From contig VFJL01000007.1 in assembly GCA_009886095.1 (NCBI GenBank), forward strand, positions 1-64,000: 64,000 nt of DNA. Direction: 5' to 3'. Position numbers and translations under genes: made by a program. Below the pieces are notes generated by a model that made no database searches, was not told the origin of the DNA, and worked only from the letters and a program-made list of their open reading frames with translations. Below, piece after piece: positions 48,711-60,127 of the stretch (position 1 is the stretch's first letter; the number at the start of each line of letters is the position of its first letter). The DNA comes from Nitrosomonadales bacterium. Its GTDB lineage: Bacteria; Pseudomonadota; Gammaproteobacteria; Burkholderiales; Nitrosomonadaceae.

Positions 48711-49786
48711 TGAATAATATTTATATCTGGCAAACTGATATTTGGCGGATGCTGACACAGAGTCAGGCTACCCGAGGTCACGCTCTGTTGCTTAAGGGGC
48801 GAAAGGGTATCGGCAAGCTCACATTCGCCCGTAATCTGGCCAAATCTCTGCTATGTGAGAAACCATCCACTGACACTGAGGCATGTGGAAGCTGCCCAAG
48901 TTGTGGCTGGTTTGAGCAGGAAGGGCACCCTGATTTTCGTCTGGTCGAACCAGAAGCACTGGCGGCATTGGCCGATGAAGCCATGGCGGAGACAAGCAGT
49001 GATGCCGAGACCAATACCGAAATGGTACCCGGCAGCGCAAAAGGGAAGAAAAAGCCCAGCAAACAAATTGGAGTCGAGCAGATTCGAGCGCTTACGGATT
49101 TGGTGCATATGTCCAGCCACCGCAATGGCTACAAAATCATTTTGATTCATCCTGCAGAAACGATGAACCTGGCGGCGGCCAACGCCTTACTGAAAAATTT
49201 GGAGGAGCCGCCGCCGCAAACCTTGTTCATCCTGGTGACACACCGCCCACAGAGTTTGCTACCGACCATACGCAGCCGCTGCCGACAAATCACCATGCCT
49301 ACGCCCGATCTTGCCACCGCCATTGCCTGGCTTAAGCAGCAGGGTGCGAAAGATCCCGAAACCAGCCTTGCCGCCGCAGGCTACGCGCCGCTGGCAGCGC
49401 TGGAGTTTGACGATGATGATTATCTTACGCGGCATAAAACCTTTATTCGGCAAATCGGTACGCCAAGTGGTTTCAATCCCATCCTGCTGGCTGAGGAAAT
49501 GCAGAAATTCGATCTGCCGACAGCCGTTAGCTGGATGCAGAAATGGTGTTATGACTTAATGAGTTTCCGTACCACCGGGAAAATCCGCTATCATTTACCC
49601 ATGCTCGCCACTATTAAATCACTGGTATCTGAAATTGATCCGCGCTCACTTGCCAGTTATTCACGCAGCTTGATCTCAACCCAGCGCCTGGCACGGCACC
49701 CGCTTAATCCCCGTTTATTTCTGGAAGAAATGCTACTTTCCTACGCTATGCTGATAGCCCCCGCCCGAAGCAAGTATGCTGACTGA
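48710..49786 (+). CDS. holB: DNA polymerase III delta' subunit HolB
   Basis: 358 residues from the ATG that overlaps the tmk stop. A clamp-loader AAA+ protein with a P-loop-like GRKGIGKLTFARNLA, zinc cysteines (C-E-K... CGSCPSC), the sensor region and the SRC motif (IRSRCRQI). A low-complexity insert near residues 90-120 (ETSSDAETNTEMVPGSAKGKKK) lies in the first domain. In many relatives a PilZ gene follows; none is present here. Confidence 0.92.
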   Translation: MNNIYIWQTDIWRMLTQSQATRGHALLLKGRKGIGKLTFARNLAKSLLCEKPSTDTEACGSCPSCGWFEQEGHPDFRLVEPEALAALADEAMAETSSDAETNTEMVPGSAKGKKKPSKQIGVEQIRALTDLVHMSSHRNGYKIILIHPAETMNLAAANALLKNLEEPPPQTLFILVTHRPQSLLPTIRSRCRQITMPTPDLATAIAWLKQQGAKDPETSLAAAGYAPLAALEFDDDDYLTRHKTFIRQIGTPSGFNPILLAEEMQKFDLPTAVSWMQKWCYDLMSFRTTGKIRYHLPMLATIKSLVSEIDPRSLASYSRSLISTQRLARHPLNPRLFLEEMLLSYAMLIAPARSKYAD

Positions 49787-49831
49787 GAACCGCACTTGGA
49801 GCTATGCTATTTGGCGCAGACATTACTAACC

Positions 49832-50596
49832 ATGCTTGTTGACTCTCACTGCCATCTTGATTTTCCTGATCTTGCCAGCAACCTTGATGAGTTGCTGGCT
49901 AAAATGCGGGACAACGAAGTTAGTCACGCCCTTTGCGTCAGCGTTAATTTACAGGATTTTCCGCGTGTATTGGCGCTGGCGGAAGCCTACTCCAATCTTT
50001 TCGCCTCGGTCGGCGTTCATCCCGATTACGAGAATCTGGCCGAACCGCAGGCGGCACAACTGGCCGCATTGGCCGCTCATCCCCGAGTTGTCGCCATCGG
50101 TGAGACCGGGCTGGATTATTTTCGCCTTAAAGGCGACCTGGAATGGCAGCGGGAACGCTTCCGTCAGCATATCCGTGCTGCCCGACAATGCAATAAGCCG
50201 CTTATCATTCATACCCGCGAAGCTGCGGAGGATACGCTCCGCATCATGGCGGAGGAGGGCGCGGACAGCGTCGGTGGGGTGATGCACTGTTTTACCGAGA
50301 GTTGGGAGGTGGCGCAGCGGGCGATGGAGATGAATTTCTATATTTCTTTTTCTGGTATTGTAACTTTCAAGAAAGCTGTTAGTCTTAAAGAGATTGCCAG
50401 AAGGATCCCGCTGGAGAGAATGCTGGTGGAAACAGATTCGCCCTATCTTGCCCCCGTGCCGCACCGTGGCAAAATGAATCAGCCCGCCTTCGTGCGGCAT
50501 GTTGCGGAAGAAATCGCCGAATTGCGCGGCATCACTGTGAACGAAGTGGCCACTGCCACCACTCGCAATTTTTTTAAATTATTCAAGGTTGCCTGA
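49832..50596 (+). CDS. TatD-family metal-dependent hydrolase (YcfH type)
   Basis: 254 residues from ATG 49832 (the frame begins earlier, but MLVDSHCHLDF is the family start). Metal ligands HxH (DSHCHLDF), the glutamate in GETGLDYFR, and ETDSPYLAP near the end are complete. It is most like the YcfH group found after holB. Relatives act as DNases or D-amino-acyl-tRNA deacylase-like hydrolases. It is in the tmk-holB unit. Confidence 0.92.
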   Translation: MLVDSHCHLDFPDLASNLDELLAKMRDNEVSHALCVSVNLQDFPRVLALAEAYSNLFASVGVHPDYENLAEPQAAQLAALAAHPRVVAIGETGLDYFRLKGDLEWQRERFRQHIRAARQCNKPLIIHTREAAEDTLRIMAEEGADSVGGVMHCFTESWEVAQRAMEMNFYISFSGIVTFKKAVSLKEIARRIPLERMLVETDSPYLAPVPHRGKMNQPAFVRHVAEEIAELRGITVNEVATATTRNFFKLFKVA

Positions 50597-51253
50597 ATGA
50601 TTAATTCACTAAAAATACCCCATTTGCTCATTGGTCTGCTGCTCGCTGCCAATTTATGCTTCCCAGTGAATGCTGCTGCGGGTATCCACGAAGATCTACT
50701 CTGGGCGGTGGAAGGCAATAATGCTACCGATCTAGCCAAGCTGCTGGCGAAAGGCGCTGATCCCAATACGCTGGATAAACGCGGAAATACGCTCCTGATG
50801 ATCGCAGTCCAGAATAAAGGTAGCGATCTTGTCCGGCTATTGCTGGAGGCCGGCGCAAACCCCAACCTGCGCAATCATTATGGCGAGACTGCCATTATGC
50901 TCGCTAGCTACCATGGTGAAGCCAGCATGACCAAGCAGTTTTATATCAAGGGTGCAGAGATCAACCACAGGGGATGGAATCCGTTGATTTATGCTGCAAC
51001 CAAGGGCCACACAGAGATCGTCGAGATGCTGCTTGGCGTAGGTGCGAAAATTGATTCGACTTCTGATAATGGAACTACCGCGCTAATGATGGCGGCAAGA
51101 GGTAATCATTTTGATGCGGTCAAGCTGTTGTTGAAGAATGGTGCAAACCCCAATATCCAGAATGAATCCGGTGGTACTGCACTGAGTTTTGCCCTAAGCA
51201 GAGAGCATCTTGAGGTTGCCAAACTACTTAAGAATAATGGTTCAACATATTGA
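50597..51253 (+). CDS. Exported ankyrin-repeat protein
   Basis: 218 residues with a signal peptide ending near CFPVNAAAG, then about five ankyrin repeats (for example LLMIAVQNKGSDLVRLLLEAGANPN and GTTALMMAARGNHFDAVKLLLKNG). Ankyrin repeats bind proteins, here probably in the periplasm, with an unknown partner. It begins directly after the tatD-like stop, so it is part of the same operon. Confidence 0.85.
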   Translation: MINSLKIPHLLIGLLLAANLCFPVNAAAGIHEDLLWAVEGNNATDLAKLLAKGADPNTLDKRGNTLLMIAVQNKGSDLVRLLLEAGANPNLRNHYGETAIMLASYHGEASMTKQFYIKGAEINHRGWNPLIYAATKGHTEIVEMLLGVGAKIDSTSDNGTTALMMAARGNHFDAVKLLLKNGANPNIQNESGGTALSFALSREHLEVAKLLKNNGSTY

Positions 51254-51381
51254 TTAATGATATCTATTACAAAATAAATTGCAGAAATTTTCGGCGACTT
51301 TCAGTAATTACTCCAGCTGTTCGCTGCTTCCCTAATGAATCTCTGCGTAACCTAATCCTTTCATAACTACCGGGAATCCAC

Positions 51382-51795
51382 GTGGCTACGATAGGTCTTA
51401 ATCATTACAATCTGCGCGCACCGCGTGAACTCTTGGATATTCTCAAAGAATTCTACTGCAAGGTGGTTGGTCTTGAGCAGGGTCAGCGACCGCTGCTGGA
51501 AGGCTCTGGCTACTGGCTCTACGCCAGCGGACAAGACGTGCTCCACTTAAGCCAGACGCACCCAGACGAAACACGCCTCACCCATGTCGCCACCACTTTT
51601 GATCACGTGGCATTCACCTGTACCGAGCGACAAGAAATGGAAGCTCGACTGAGCCAGCACAATATCCAGTTCGAGACAGCTCGCATGCCCCTGACTGGCA
51701 AGGTTCAACTGTTCTTTAAAGACCCGGCAGGAAACGGTGTGGAGCTAAACTTTGCCAATGACACCATTCCTGATGCCCCTACACACGATCTATAA
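51382..51795 (+). CDS. VOC (glyoxalase-like) protein
   Basis: 137 residues starting at GTG. Two beta-alpha-beta-beta-beta units include metal-ligand positions in LNHYNLRAP, FDHVAFTC and GNGVELNF. This is the layout of VOC metalloenzymes such as FosA-like and dioxygenase-like proteins, but no substrate can be assigned. It stands alone between the ankyrin and SDR genes. Confidence 0.75.
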   Translation: MATIGLNHYNLRAPRELLDILKEFYCKVVGLEQGQRPLLEGSGYWLYASGQDVLHLSQTHPDETRLTHVATTFDHVAFTCTERQEMEARLSQHNIQFETARMPLTGKVQLFFKDPAGNGVELNFANDTIPDAPTHDL

Positions 51796-51941
51796 GGCTT
51801 CCATGGTATAAAATAGAGCAGGGCGCCGATGAGTTAGCGATAGGGCAGGTTTACCAGATAAACGGCTCATAACTGATAGATATAGATTAACAATCAGTCA
51901 TTTTACCTGCTTAAGATAAGAGCCTTTAAACCTCAAAGATC

Positions 51942-52682
51942 ATGAAAGTGCTCCAGAACAAAGTTGCCATTGTTACCGGATCCTCCCGCGGCATCGGTGC
52001 CGAAATCGCACGGACGCTGGCTAACGCTGGTGCAAAAGTGGTCATCAACTATGTTGCACGGCAGCAGGACGCTGAAGTGGTTTGCGCTGCAATCACGGCC
52101 GCAGGTGGCGAGGCGCTGGCCGTGCGGGCGGATGTCAGCAAATCGGCAGAAGTGCGCAGGTTATTTGACGCAGCCATTGAACGCTACACCCGTGTCGATA
52201 TCCTTATCAACAACGCTGGCATGTTGCTCTACAAGAAAATTGGGGACACCAGCGACGAAGAGTTCGATCAGATCTTGAGCAGTAATATCAAAAGTGTCTT
52301 CTACGCCTTGCGTGAAGCCGCCACCCGGCTGGCGGATGATGGGCGTATCGTCAGTCTGTCTAGCACTGTCACGCGACTGATGCTGCCGAACTATGGCGCC
52401 TATGCCGCGAGTAAAGGCGCTGTCGAGCAACTGACGCGGATCTTCGCCAGGGAGGTGGGTGCGCGCGGCATCACGGCCAACATCGTCTCACCCGGACCGG
52501 TAAATACTGAGCTCTTTACTACTGGCAAGAGCACGGAGGACATCAAACGTATGGCTGGTATGACTATGCTGAATCGTATCGGCAAACCGGAGGATATTGC
52601 CCGCATAGTACTTTTCCTGGTTAGTGCAGAAGCCAGTTGGGTCACAGGACAGAACATCGGTGCTAATGGTGGTATCGCCTGA
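51942..52682 (+). CDS. Short-chain dehydrogenase/reductase (SDR, FabG-like)
   Basis: 246 residues of classical SDR type: cofactor motif VTGSSRGIGAEIAR, NNAG, the catalytic serine (SLSSTVTRL) and Y-x-x-x-K (YGAYAASKGAVEQL), ending GANGGIA. The R at the start of the second strand region (NYVARQQDAE) suggests NADPH preference (inference). The substrate is unknown; it need not be the fatty acid enzyme. Confidence 0.88.
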   Translation: MKVLQNKVAIVTGSSRGIGAEIARTLANAGAKVVINYVARQQDAEVVCAAITAAGGEALAVRADVSKSAEVRRLFDAAIERYTRVDILINNAGMLLYKKIGDTSDEEFDQILSSNIKSVFYALREAATRLADDGRIVSLSSTVTRLMLPNYGAYAASKGAVEQLTRIFAREVGARGITANIVSPGPVNTELFTTGKSTEDIKRMAGMTMLNRIGKPEDIARIVLFLVSAEASWVTGQNIGANGGIA

Positions 52683-52774
52683 GTTTTGAAAAGTAGTTGT
52701 GTCCGTGCCAGCGTTATTAATCTACCAAAATTGAACTTTAATCTTATTTAATATCAAATGATTACGGTAGTATC

Positions 52775-52828
52775 ATGAATATCAATTTAAGAATGTCCGG
52801 ATGCAATAATCCGGTGACAAACTATTAG
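52775..52828 (+). other. Short leader ORF with hairpin
   Basis: A 17-codon frame (52775-52828) ends 9 bp before the next gene's ATG region and overlaps a hairpin (TGTCCGGAT at 52794-52802, ATCCGG-T-GACA at 52809-52819). It could be a leader peptide, or the hairpin alone could influence translation of the following gene. Support is only positional. Confidence 0.25.
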
Positions 52829-52837
52829 GACACATCT

Positions 52838-53164
52838 ATGGCCGCATGGTTGATTCCTGCGCTAAAGGCGGTTCTCCCACATGTGGGAGCAATCATCTCA
52901 GTCGCTACTCCTGTATTCACCAAGAAAAAAGTTGATGCAACAGCCGATCAGACGCTGCAGCAGCAGATCAGCGAGCTGCAAGCAGCTGCATCGCAGAACT
53001 CGGCCCAGATCAAAGAACTGGCAGAACAGCTCCAGAGTACGGTCGCGGCAGTGGAGCAGGCAGCCTCAGTTGCTGAAGCAAAGCTACGGCGGATACTATC
53101 GTTCTGCGTTGCTACGACCGCTGTATCGCTCTGTCTGGTGCTATTTTTGTTGTTGAACCGATAA
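52838..53164 (+). CDS. Small coiled-coil membrane protein, unknown
   Basis: 108 residues. A moderately hydrophobic N-terminus (LIPALKAVLPHVGAIISVA) is followed by a heptad-rich coil (about 35-85) and a C-terminal membrane helix (FCVATTAVSLCLVLFLLL). It resembles small tail-anchored scaffolds but no family is recognised. The next gene begins about 20 bp later. Confidence 0.55.
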   Translation: MAAWLIPALKAVLPHVGAIISVATPVFTKKKVDATADQTLQQQISELQAAASQNSAQIKELAEQLQSTVAAVEQAASVAEAKLRRILSFCVATTAVSLCLVLFLLLNR

Positions 53165-53184
53165 TTCCAACTATCTATTCACTA

Positions 53185-53583
53185 ATGGAACCGTGGGTTA
53201 GTTACATTACACTCGGCGTCACCGATTTGGAGAAGGCTAGCCAGTTCTATGAAGAATGTCTGGGCCTGCCTCGACTCAAGGCTCCGCCATCGGTCACTTT
53301 CTTCTCACTCGGGCAAACGCGGCTCGCGCTCTGGTCACGTGAGAGTTTGGCGGCTGACGCCGGACTTGTCCCCGAAGGAGTCGGTTTTCCGGGTTTCTCT
53401 CTGGCCCACAATGTGCGTACCCAGGTAGAGGTAGATGCTCTGCTGCAACATGTCGCCTCCTATGGGGCCAGAGTGCTGAAGCCGGGGCAGCCGACCGATT
53501 GGGGTGGCTACGCCGGTTATTTCACCGACCTGGATGGGTTTCTCTGGGAGATTGTCTATAACCCTAAGTTTCCCCATGCATAG
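53185..53583 (+). CDS. VOC family protein
   Basis: 132 residues of the vicinal oxygen chelate fold: WVSYITLGVTDLEKASQFYEECLGLP, then the middle strands and GYAGYFTDLDGFLWEIVYNP. The glutamate in WEIVYNP fits the last metal ligand. Members of this subgroup are widespread and mostly uncharacterised. It is not closely related to the first VOC gene at 51382. Confidence 0.78.
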   Translation: MEPWVSYITLGVTDLEKASQFYEECLGLPRLKAPPSVTFFSLGQTRLALWSRESLAADAGLVPEGVGFPGFSLAHNVRTQVEVDALLQHVASYGARVLKPGQPTDWGGYAGYFTDLDGFLWEIVYNPKFPHA

Positions 53584-53865
53584 CATTCAACATCTCCCAG
53601 ACATTCAAAAACATGCTTGGCGCAGAAGTCATATCCGAATTCAAGTTCGCCAGCACCAGTGAAGTTGTGGGTAAGGATTTCGCCTGTAATAAAAAATCAT
53701 GCCGAGGAAGGCGTGCTTAAATTGCTCATAATGTATATTATGTTAAATTGTATAAATTAGTGGCGGTTGTGAAAAGAATCGCAGCCCTCGCCAGTAAGCT
53801 ACTCACTTCCCCGCTGTCCCCCCGTTTGGCTAATTGCTGAGAACCCTACATTATGGAGGGTTCAA
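53584..53865. other. AT-rich intergenic region with a small palindrome
   Basis: No gene is seen. The palindrome CATAAT-GTAT-ATTATG lies at 53727-53742 in a strongly AT-rich part that probably holds the promoter of the following short genes; the palindrome could be an operator for the helix-turn-helix product. Confidence 0.4.
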
Positions 53866-53970
53866 ATGGCATCCAAAAATTCCAGAAGGCTCCTTAATCT
53901 CAGCGTTATCGTTTTATTCCCTGCAGTTCGTCAGAGTCATAATTCATGCCTTAGTGAGAAAAAATCATGA
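53866..53970 (+). CDS. Candidate small protein (34 aa), coupled to next gene
   Basis: Too short for standard calls. ATG 53866 has GGAGGG five bases upstream, a strong site. The product is basic with a short hydrophobic run (LLNLSVIVLFPAV). Its TGA overlaps the ATG of the next gene (ATGA), whose own ribosome binding site is poor. It may work as a leader that couples translation rather than as a protein. Confidence 0.4.
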   Translation: MASKNSRRLLNLSVIVLFPAVRQSHNSCLSEKKS

Positions 53971-54392
53971 ATGATGAACTCAACGCCTCGATTGAGATGA
54001 TCCAGCGAATCACCGGCGCCAGCACCAAAACCATCAAACGCTGGAAAAATGGCACCTGCGTCCCACCTGAGTCAGCCAGTCGGCTGTTAAGGTTTCACGT
54101 CCTGGGCGATGCCTCCGCCCTCCTCGGCCAATCGTGGGAAAACTTCTATTTTCGGGACGGGCTGCTTTTTATCGGGGAATGGCGCCGCGGGTTGGAGCCA
54201 ACCGAAATCCGGGGGATTTTTTGGCAGGTGCAGCAGGTCGCCGGATTGCAGCGGGAAATCCGCCAGCTAAAGCAAGAACTGGAACGGCGCAGTGAGGAGA
54301 TCGACGTCCTGGAGGTTAAGGCAGATTTCTACCGGCGGCAGGTGGCACTAGAAAGCCGGTTCGGGATGATGCTAGAACGCACATTTGCTTAA
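53967..54392 (+). CDS. Phage-type helix-turn-helix protein (DUF3653-like)
   Basis: 141 residues. The first 60 residues have a helix-turn-helix (MIQRITGASTKTIKRWKNGTCVPPESASRLLRFH), then a segment with FYFRDGLLFIGEWRRG like the DUF3653 phage family, and a coiled coil (QREIRQLKQELERRSEEIDVLE) that suggests dimers. It is likely a DNA-binding regulator of phage or mobile origin. The family assignment is tentative. Confidence 0.6.
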   Translation: MNDELNASIEMIQRITGASTKTIKRWKNGTCVPPESASRLLRFHVLGDASALLGQSWENFYFRDGLLFIGEWRRGLEPTEIRGIFWQVQQVAGLQREIRQLKQELERRSEEIDVLEVKADFYRRQVALESRFGMMLERTFA

Positions 54393-54459
54393 ATTGCTAG
54401 TTCAGAGACTCGCTATTTGCGACATGTCCCTTGGAAGAAGGGTTGGAGGACGATAGAAA

Positions 54460-56481
54460 TCAATCCGGTAAAGTTGGTTGACCAGTAAGCCAAGAGTAGA
54501 TCCATAGCGTGACTGAATACTCAATTTTTTGAGTAACTTCACGCACAGTTTTTCCGGTCAACCAGCTATACCATCCCCAGCCTACGCTAATGCAAGCCAA
54601 TATGGGAAGTAACGTTTTGATCACTGGAGCAATCGAATCCGTATCTGGTATGAGGCCTGCACCAACAATCGAACCTGACAAGAGTAACACACTAAAAAAG
54701 GCCATTACAGAGCCCGTGAACACTTTGGAAAAAAACTTTGCTCTGCGAGATGCAGTAAGAACAATGCTCCTCTGATCCTCGAGAAGTCTTTGTTTCTCAT
54801 CATCTGCCTCTTGGAGTGCCTTATCTTGTGCCTCGATGGATAGATTAGCATTCGTCAACTGACCTTCAAAGATGGCACGATCTGCGGCCGCAAGTATCTT
54901 TTGGTCACTTACCAGGCTTTCCTTCACCCGGTCGAGAATCTCCCTTAGACCGTGGCCTGTTAATGCTTGTTCATCCCCTAAAGTGAGGTCCATCAGTTCA
55001 CGTTGTGCCAAGGGCGATAGCCGGAGGATTGCATGATCCTGTTCGGAAATGTTCCCAGTACTCCGAAGCAGTTCCATTTTCTCCACATACTTTCGGAAAA
55101 GTTCCTTGCTGGGCTCAAGCGCTGCATAGCAAAATGCCAAAGTTTCTTTCTCGGGTAACGATGGACGTTTCATCGGTGCCTTAAGCCAAGCAACATTCGC
55201 GAGGCTGTAATCAGTTATTACGCTCGAAACTTCTTTCGATGAGTTGTGCGTTTTTCCAAATTCAAAGGCAGTTTTGGCTAGTTTCGTATTTGATGTCACG
55301 AAAACTGCTACGGAATCTTCGAGTCGAGCTGGTGAAACGCCTTGGCGCAGAACATAGATGCTGCGTACTGAATTAATATCATTTTTTATCGCATGAACTC
55401 TGGGATAATGAATTTCATCTTCCAGCGCGCCTTGAAAGGTGGTTTCATCGATCTGAAAATCGCTTACGTATTCCGGAGTCGTCTTTACTCGAACATGTAA
55501 GGACGACAGTCTCTCAGGCAGCTGGTCAATATAAACGAGGAGATCGGAAAGTGTTATTCCACTATTGCGCATTTCCCGCAGGATTCTCGAAGTTGATTGC
55601 GGGTCATCAAAGTGTCTAGCTGCGTATCGAAGTACACCTTTAGTTTCATCAACAATGTGAGAAAAGACTCCAATGTTCCCTTTCAAGTCGCGCAAAAGAG
55701 TAATAAGTTCTTCCGCCGCTTGGCCAAACCCTTTTCCTTGTAGTCCAAGTAAACTAAGAACCAAAGGTGTATCGAGATAGAAGGAAACATGATTAAATTT
55801 CTTCTCTAGGGACTCTAGGTCAGGGCAGGTTAGCGCATTCGCATACATTTGCCCTTTAACTAACACAATAAAGTCTTCAAATAGGGGGCGATTGGTCTCG
55901 TGGCAATGCTGCAGAAAACGACTGACAATATACAATTCCTTTGATCCGGTATCTAGAATCCGCGGTAGAGCCGTGTTGAATACGTAACTCTTTAGGCAGT
56001 CAACGGTAAACCTGGCGAGAAATCCGAGTATCGCTTTGCTCGCATCGGTATCGGACCAATTTGGGTCTGGTTGGATAGATAAACTGAATTGGCATAGGGC
56101 ATCGTATACGCGCTGTATCTGAGACGCGGCCTCCAATCGTTTCACTGCAATACCAGTGTCCGGCAACTCGGATGCTGGATAGAAGACTTCATTCTGTTTT
56201 TTAACATACCCATCACGTGCCAATTTTCGCAGTACATGCTGAACAGCCTTCGCCGGAACCATTAAGCCAAAGTCTTTCTCCAAAAATTCAGCGACTTTGG
56301 TATCTGTAACAAATTCCGGCTTGTGCGAGGCAAGAACACTCAATACGAACTGCGCAAGATAATCTATGTAATTTCGATGACGTTCATCAATATCGACCTT
56401 CAATATTGCAAGGCTCGTTAACGTGAGGGTTTGTTGAACGAGACGAGAGTCTTTATCGATTTGTCCAAAAGACATATTCAT
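54460..56481 (-). CDS. Unrecognised 673-aa membrane-anchored protein with PIN-like domain
   Basis: N-terminal winged-helix-like region (about 40-100: DTKVAEFLEKDFGLMVPAKAVQHVLRKLARDGYV). A central segment resembles a PIN nuclease: HVSFYLDTPLVLSLLG (D237), an acidic DETKG near 278, and FVTSNTKLAK near 400. Then follow a coiled coil (about 540-585) and two membrane helices (about 590-640) with a cytoplasmic end. I know no named family with this set. The combination of nuclease-like core and membrane anchor recalls membrane-associated defence effectors, but that is inference. Confidence 0.65.
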   Translation of the reverse strand: MNMSFGQIDKDSRLVQQTLTLTSLAILKVDIDERHRNYIDYLAQFVLSVLASHKPEFVTDTKVAEFLEKDFGLMVPAKAVQHVLRKLARDGYVKKQNEVFYPASELPDTGIAVKRLEAASQIQRVYDALCQFSLSIQPDPNWSDTDASKAILGFLARFTVDCLKSYVFNTALPRILDTGSKELYIVSRFLQHCHETNRPLFEDFIVLVKGQMYANALTCPDLESLEKKFNHVSFYLDTPLVLSLLGLQGKGFGQAAEELITLLRDLKGNIGVFSHIVDETKGVLRYAARHFDDPQSTSRILREMRNSGITLSDLLVYIDQLPERLSSLHVRVKTTPEYVSDFQIDETTFQGALEDEIHYPRVHAIKNDINSVRSIYVLRQGVSPARLEDSVAVFVTSNTKLAKTAFEFGKTHNSSKEVSSVITDYSLANVAWLKAPMKRPSLPEKETLAFCYAALEPSKELFRKYVEKMELLRSTGNISEQDHAILRLSPLAQRELMDLTLGDEQALTGHGLREILDRVKESLVSDQKILAAADRAIFEGQLTNANLSIEAQDKALQEADDEKQRLLEDQRSIVLTASRRAKFFSKVFTGSVMAFFSVLLLSGSIVGAGLIPDTDSIAPVIKTLLPILACISVGWGWYSWLTGKTVREVTQKIEYSVTLWIYSWLTGQPTLPD

Positions 56482-56549
56482 AATATTTCTTCCCTGGCCT
56501 CAAGACTTGTTTCATGTTGGATCGCCGTGCGCATTCATGCAGCATATGA

Positions 56550-56600
56550 TGGCACCGGTTGAATATTGACCATCTGTACCGGTTGAACACTGACCAGACG
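56550..56600. repeat. Tandem 24-bp repeat ACCGGTTGAAYAYTGACCA
   Basis: Two copies in a row (ACCGGTTGAATATTGACCATCTGT and ACCGGTTGAACACTGACCAG). Similar repeated GTTGA-TGACC boxes occur at ends of some insertion sequences, so this may be a remnant terminus. It lies upstream of the cassette array. Confidence 0.5.
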
Positions 56601-56631
56601 ATTGTAACCTAACAGGTTGTTGTTATTTATT

Positions 56632-56698
56632 TTCTATTGGCTCAATCATGATCAGTCGTCAACCGGCAAACAACTTAAAATTTAATGAATTTTTAACC
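56632..56698. repeat. Left copy of a flanking direct repeat
   Basis: CTATTGGCTCAATCATGATCAGTCGTC...GGCAAACAACTTAAAATTTAATGAATTTTTAAC is repeated, with about one change in five, at 61122-61188 in the same orientation. The two copies bracket the cassette array. No transposase remnant is seen next to either copy. Confidence 0.7.
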
Positions 56699-56824
56699 CG
56701 CGCCAATAATCTCAGCCCCTTTCGGGACTGGAATCGTTGCAGACTGACTGTGTCAGACTGCAAGTTTAGTGGAGGCCGGAGTGAAATAGCAAAGAAAAAG
56801 CAACGAAAAATTTTCATGAATTGC

Positions 56825-56853
56825 TTGACGAGAGGCACACCGAAACCTAAATT
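56825..56853 (+). promoter_or_regulatory. Candidate promoter ahead of the cassette array
   Basis: TTGACG at 56825 and TAAATT at 56848 are 17 bp apart; the -10 is a partial match, and TATATT at 56853 is an alternative. It would give a leader of about 190 nt rich in GC hairpins (56870-57035) before the first cassette gene. Nothing else is seen in this 560-bp gap besides the repeats listed. Confidence 0.35.
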
Positions 56854-57041
56854 ATATTAACGAGAAGCAGAAGCAGCAGCAGAGGAACCCGCGTGGAGTA
56901 TAGAGGGCCAGCGGGAGCAGCGAGGCGGATACCACGCCAGCGGGGAAATGTGCTGTCATGCTACCCGCGTAGGTTTAGCCTTGTCTTTAGAAGGCCGGGG
57001 CAGATTGATAAACGGAGCACTCCACTAAACAGGAGAAAATC

Positions 57042-57293
57042 ATGTTAAAAAGTGGAACCCGAGTTCGATATATCGGAACATGGAAAACCATGCTTGAAAA
57101 AACAGGAACAGTAATACAACATTGGCCAGAAGATAGAGACGCTGGGGAAATCATCCCAGCATGTGCAAGAGTAAGGCCGGATCACTTGCAGAAATGCAAA
57201 ATCCACGAAAGGGCTGCACTGATGCCCAATCCGGCGCTCAACCTCGTTCCTTTTCGCTGGACGCTGCGCGATAAAGTCGCGCAACGCCAGTGA
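57042..57293 (+). CDS. Small unknown cassette protein (83 aa)
   Basis: The ATG has a perfect AGGAG seven bases upstream. The first half (MLKSGTRVRYIGTWKTMLEKTGTVIQ) looks like a small SH3-like/beta-barrel fold; the last 25 residues (MPNPALNLVPFRW...) are encoded by the attC-like site, as often seen in integron cassettes. No function is known. Confidence 0.6.
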   Translation: MLKSGTRVRYIGTWKTMLEKTGTVIQHWPEDRDAGEIIPACARVRPDHLQKCKIHERAALMPNPALNLVPFRWTLRDKVAQRQ

Positions 57294-57307
57294 CTTCTAC
57301 GTCGGGT
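57224..57307 (+). repeat. attC-like recombination site 1
   Basis: GCCCAAT (57224) and GTCGGGT (57301) are degenerate R'' and R' boxes. Between them lies CGGCGCTCAACC and a strong hairpin, TGCGCGA-TAAAG-TCGCGCA. The 84-bp layout and position right before the next gene fit an attC site. The core GTT is changed to GTC, so it may be inactive. Confidence 0.6.
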
Positions 57308-57317
57308 GCCATAGAGT

Positions 57318-59988
<2,671 letters not shown>

Positions 59989-60034
59989 TCGCAGCATAAA
60001 TGCCTTCGAGGTCTTCTGGCTAGGGAAAACGGCC

Positions 60035-60092
60035 AGCTAACAATCGGTTGCGGCGGACGGCGTTCCGTTGCCGCTGAACTGGAGCATTAGGC
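60035..60092 (+). repeat. attC-like recombination site 3
   Basis: The 58-bp site reads AGCTAACAATCGG...GCCGCTGAACTGGAGCATTAGGC. It follows the classic 59-base-element plan (CTAACAAT at one end, GCGGCTTAACTCAAGCGTTAG-like at the other), with ATTAGGC in place of GTTAGGC. It lies directly between katG and the deaminase gene. Confidence 0.8.
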
Positions 60093-60127
60093 CATGTTTT
60101 TATGGAATTTCCCAGGAGTTAATTAGA

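Noticed and set aside
49787-49831. Possible pilZ gene between holB and tatD
   Set aside because: Only 45 bp separate the two genes; the PilZ gene common at this place in relatives is simply absent.
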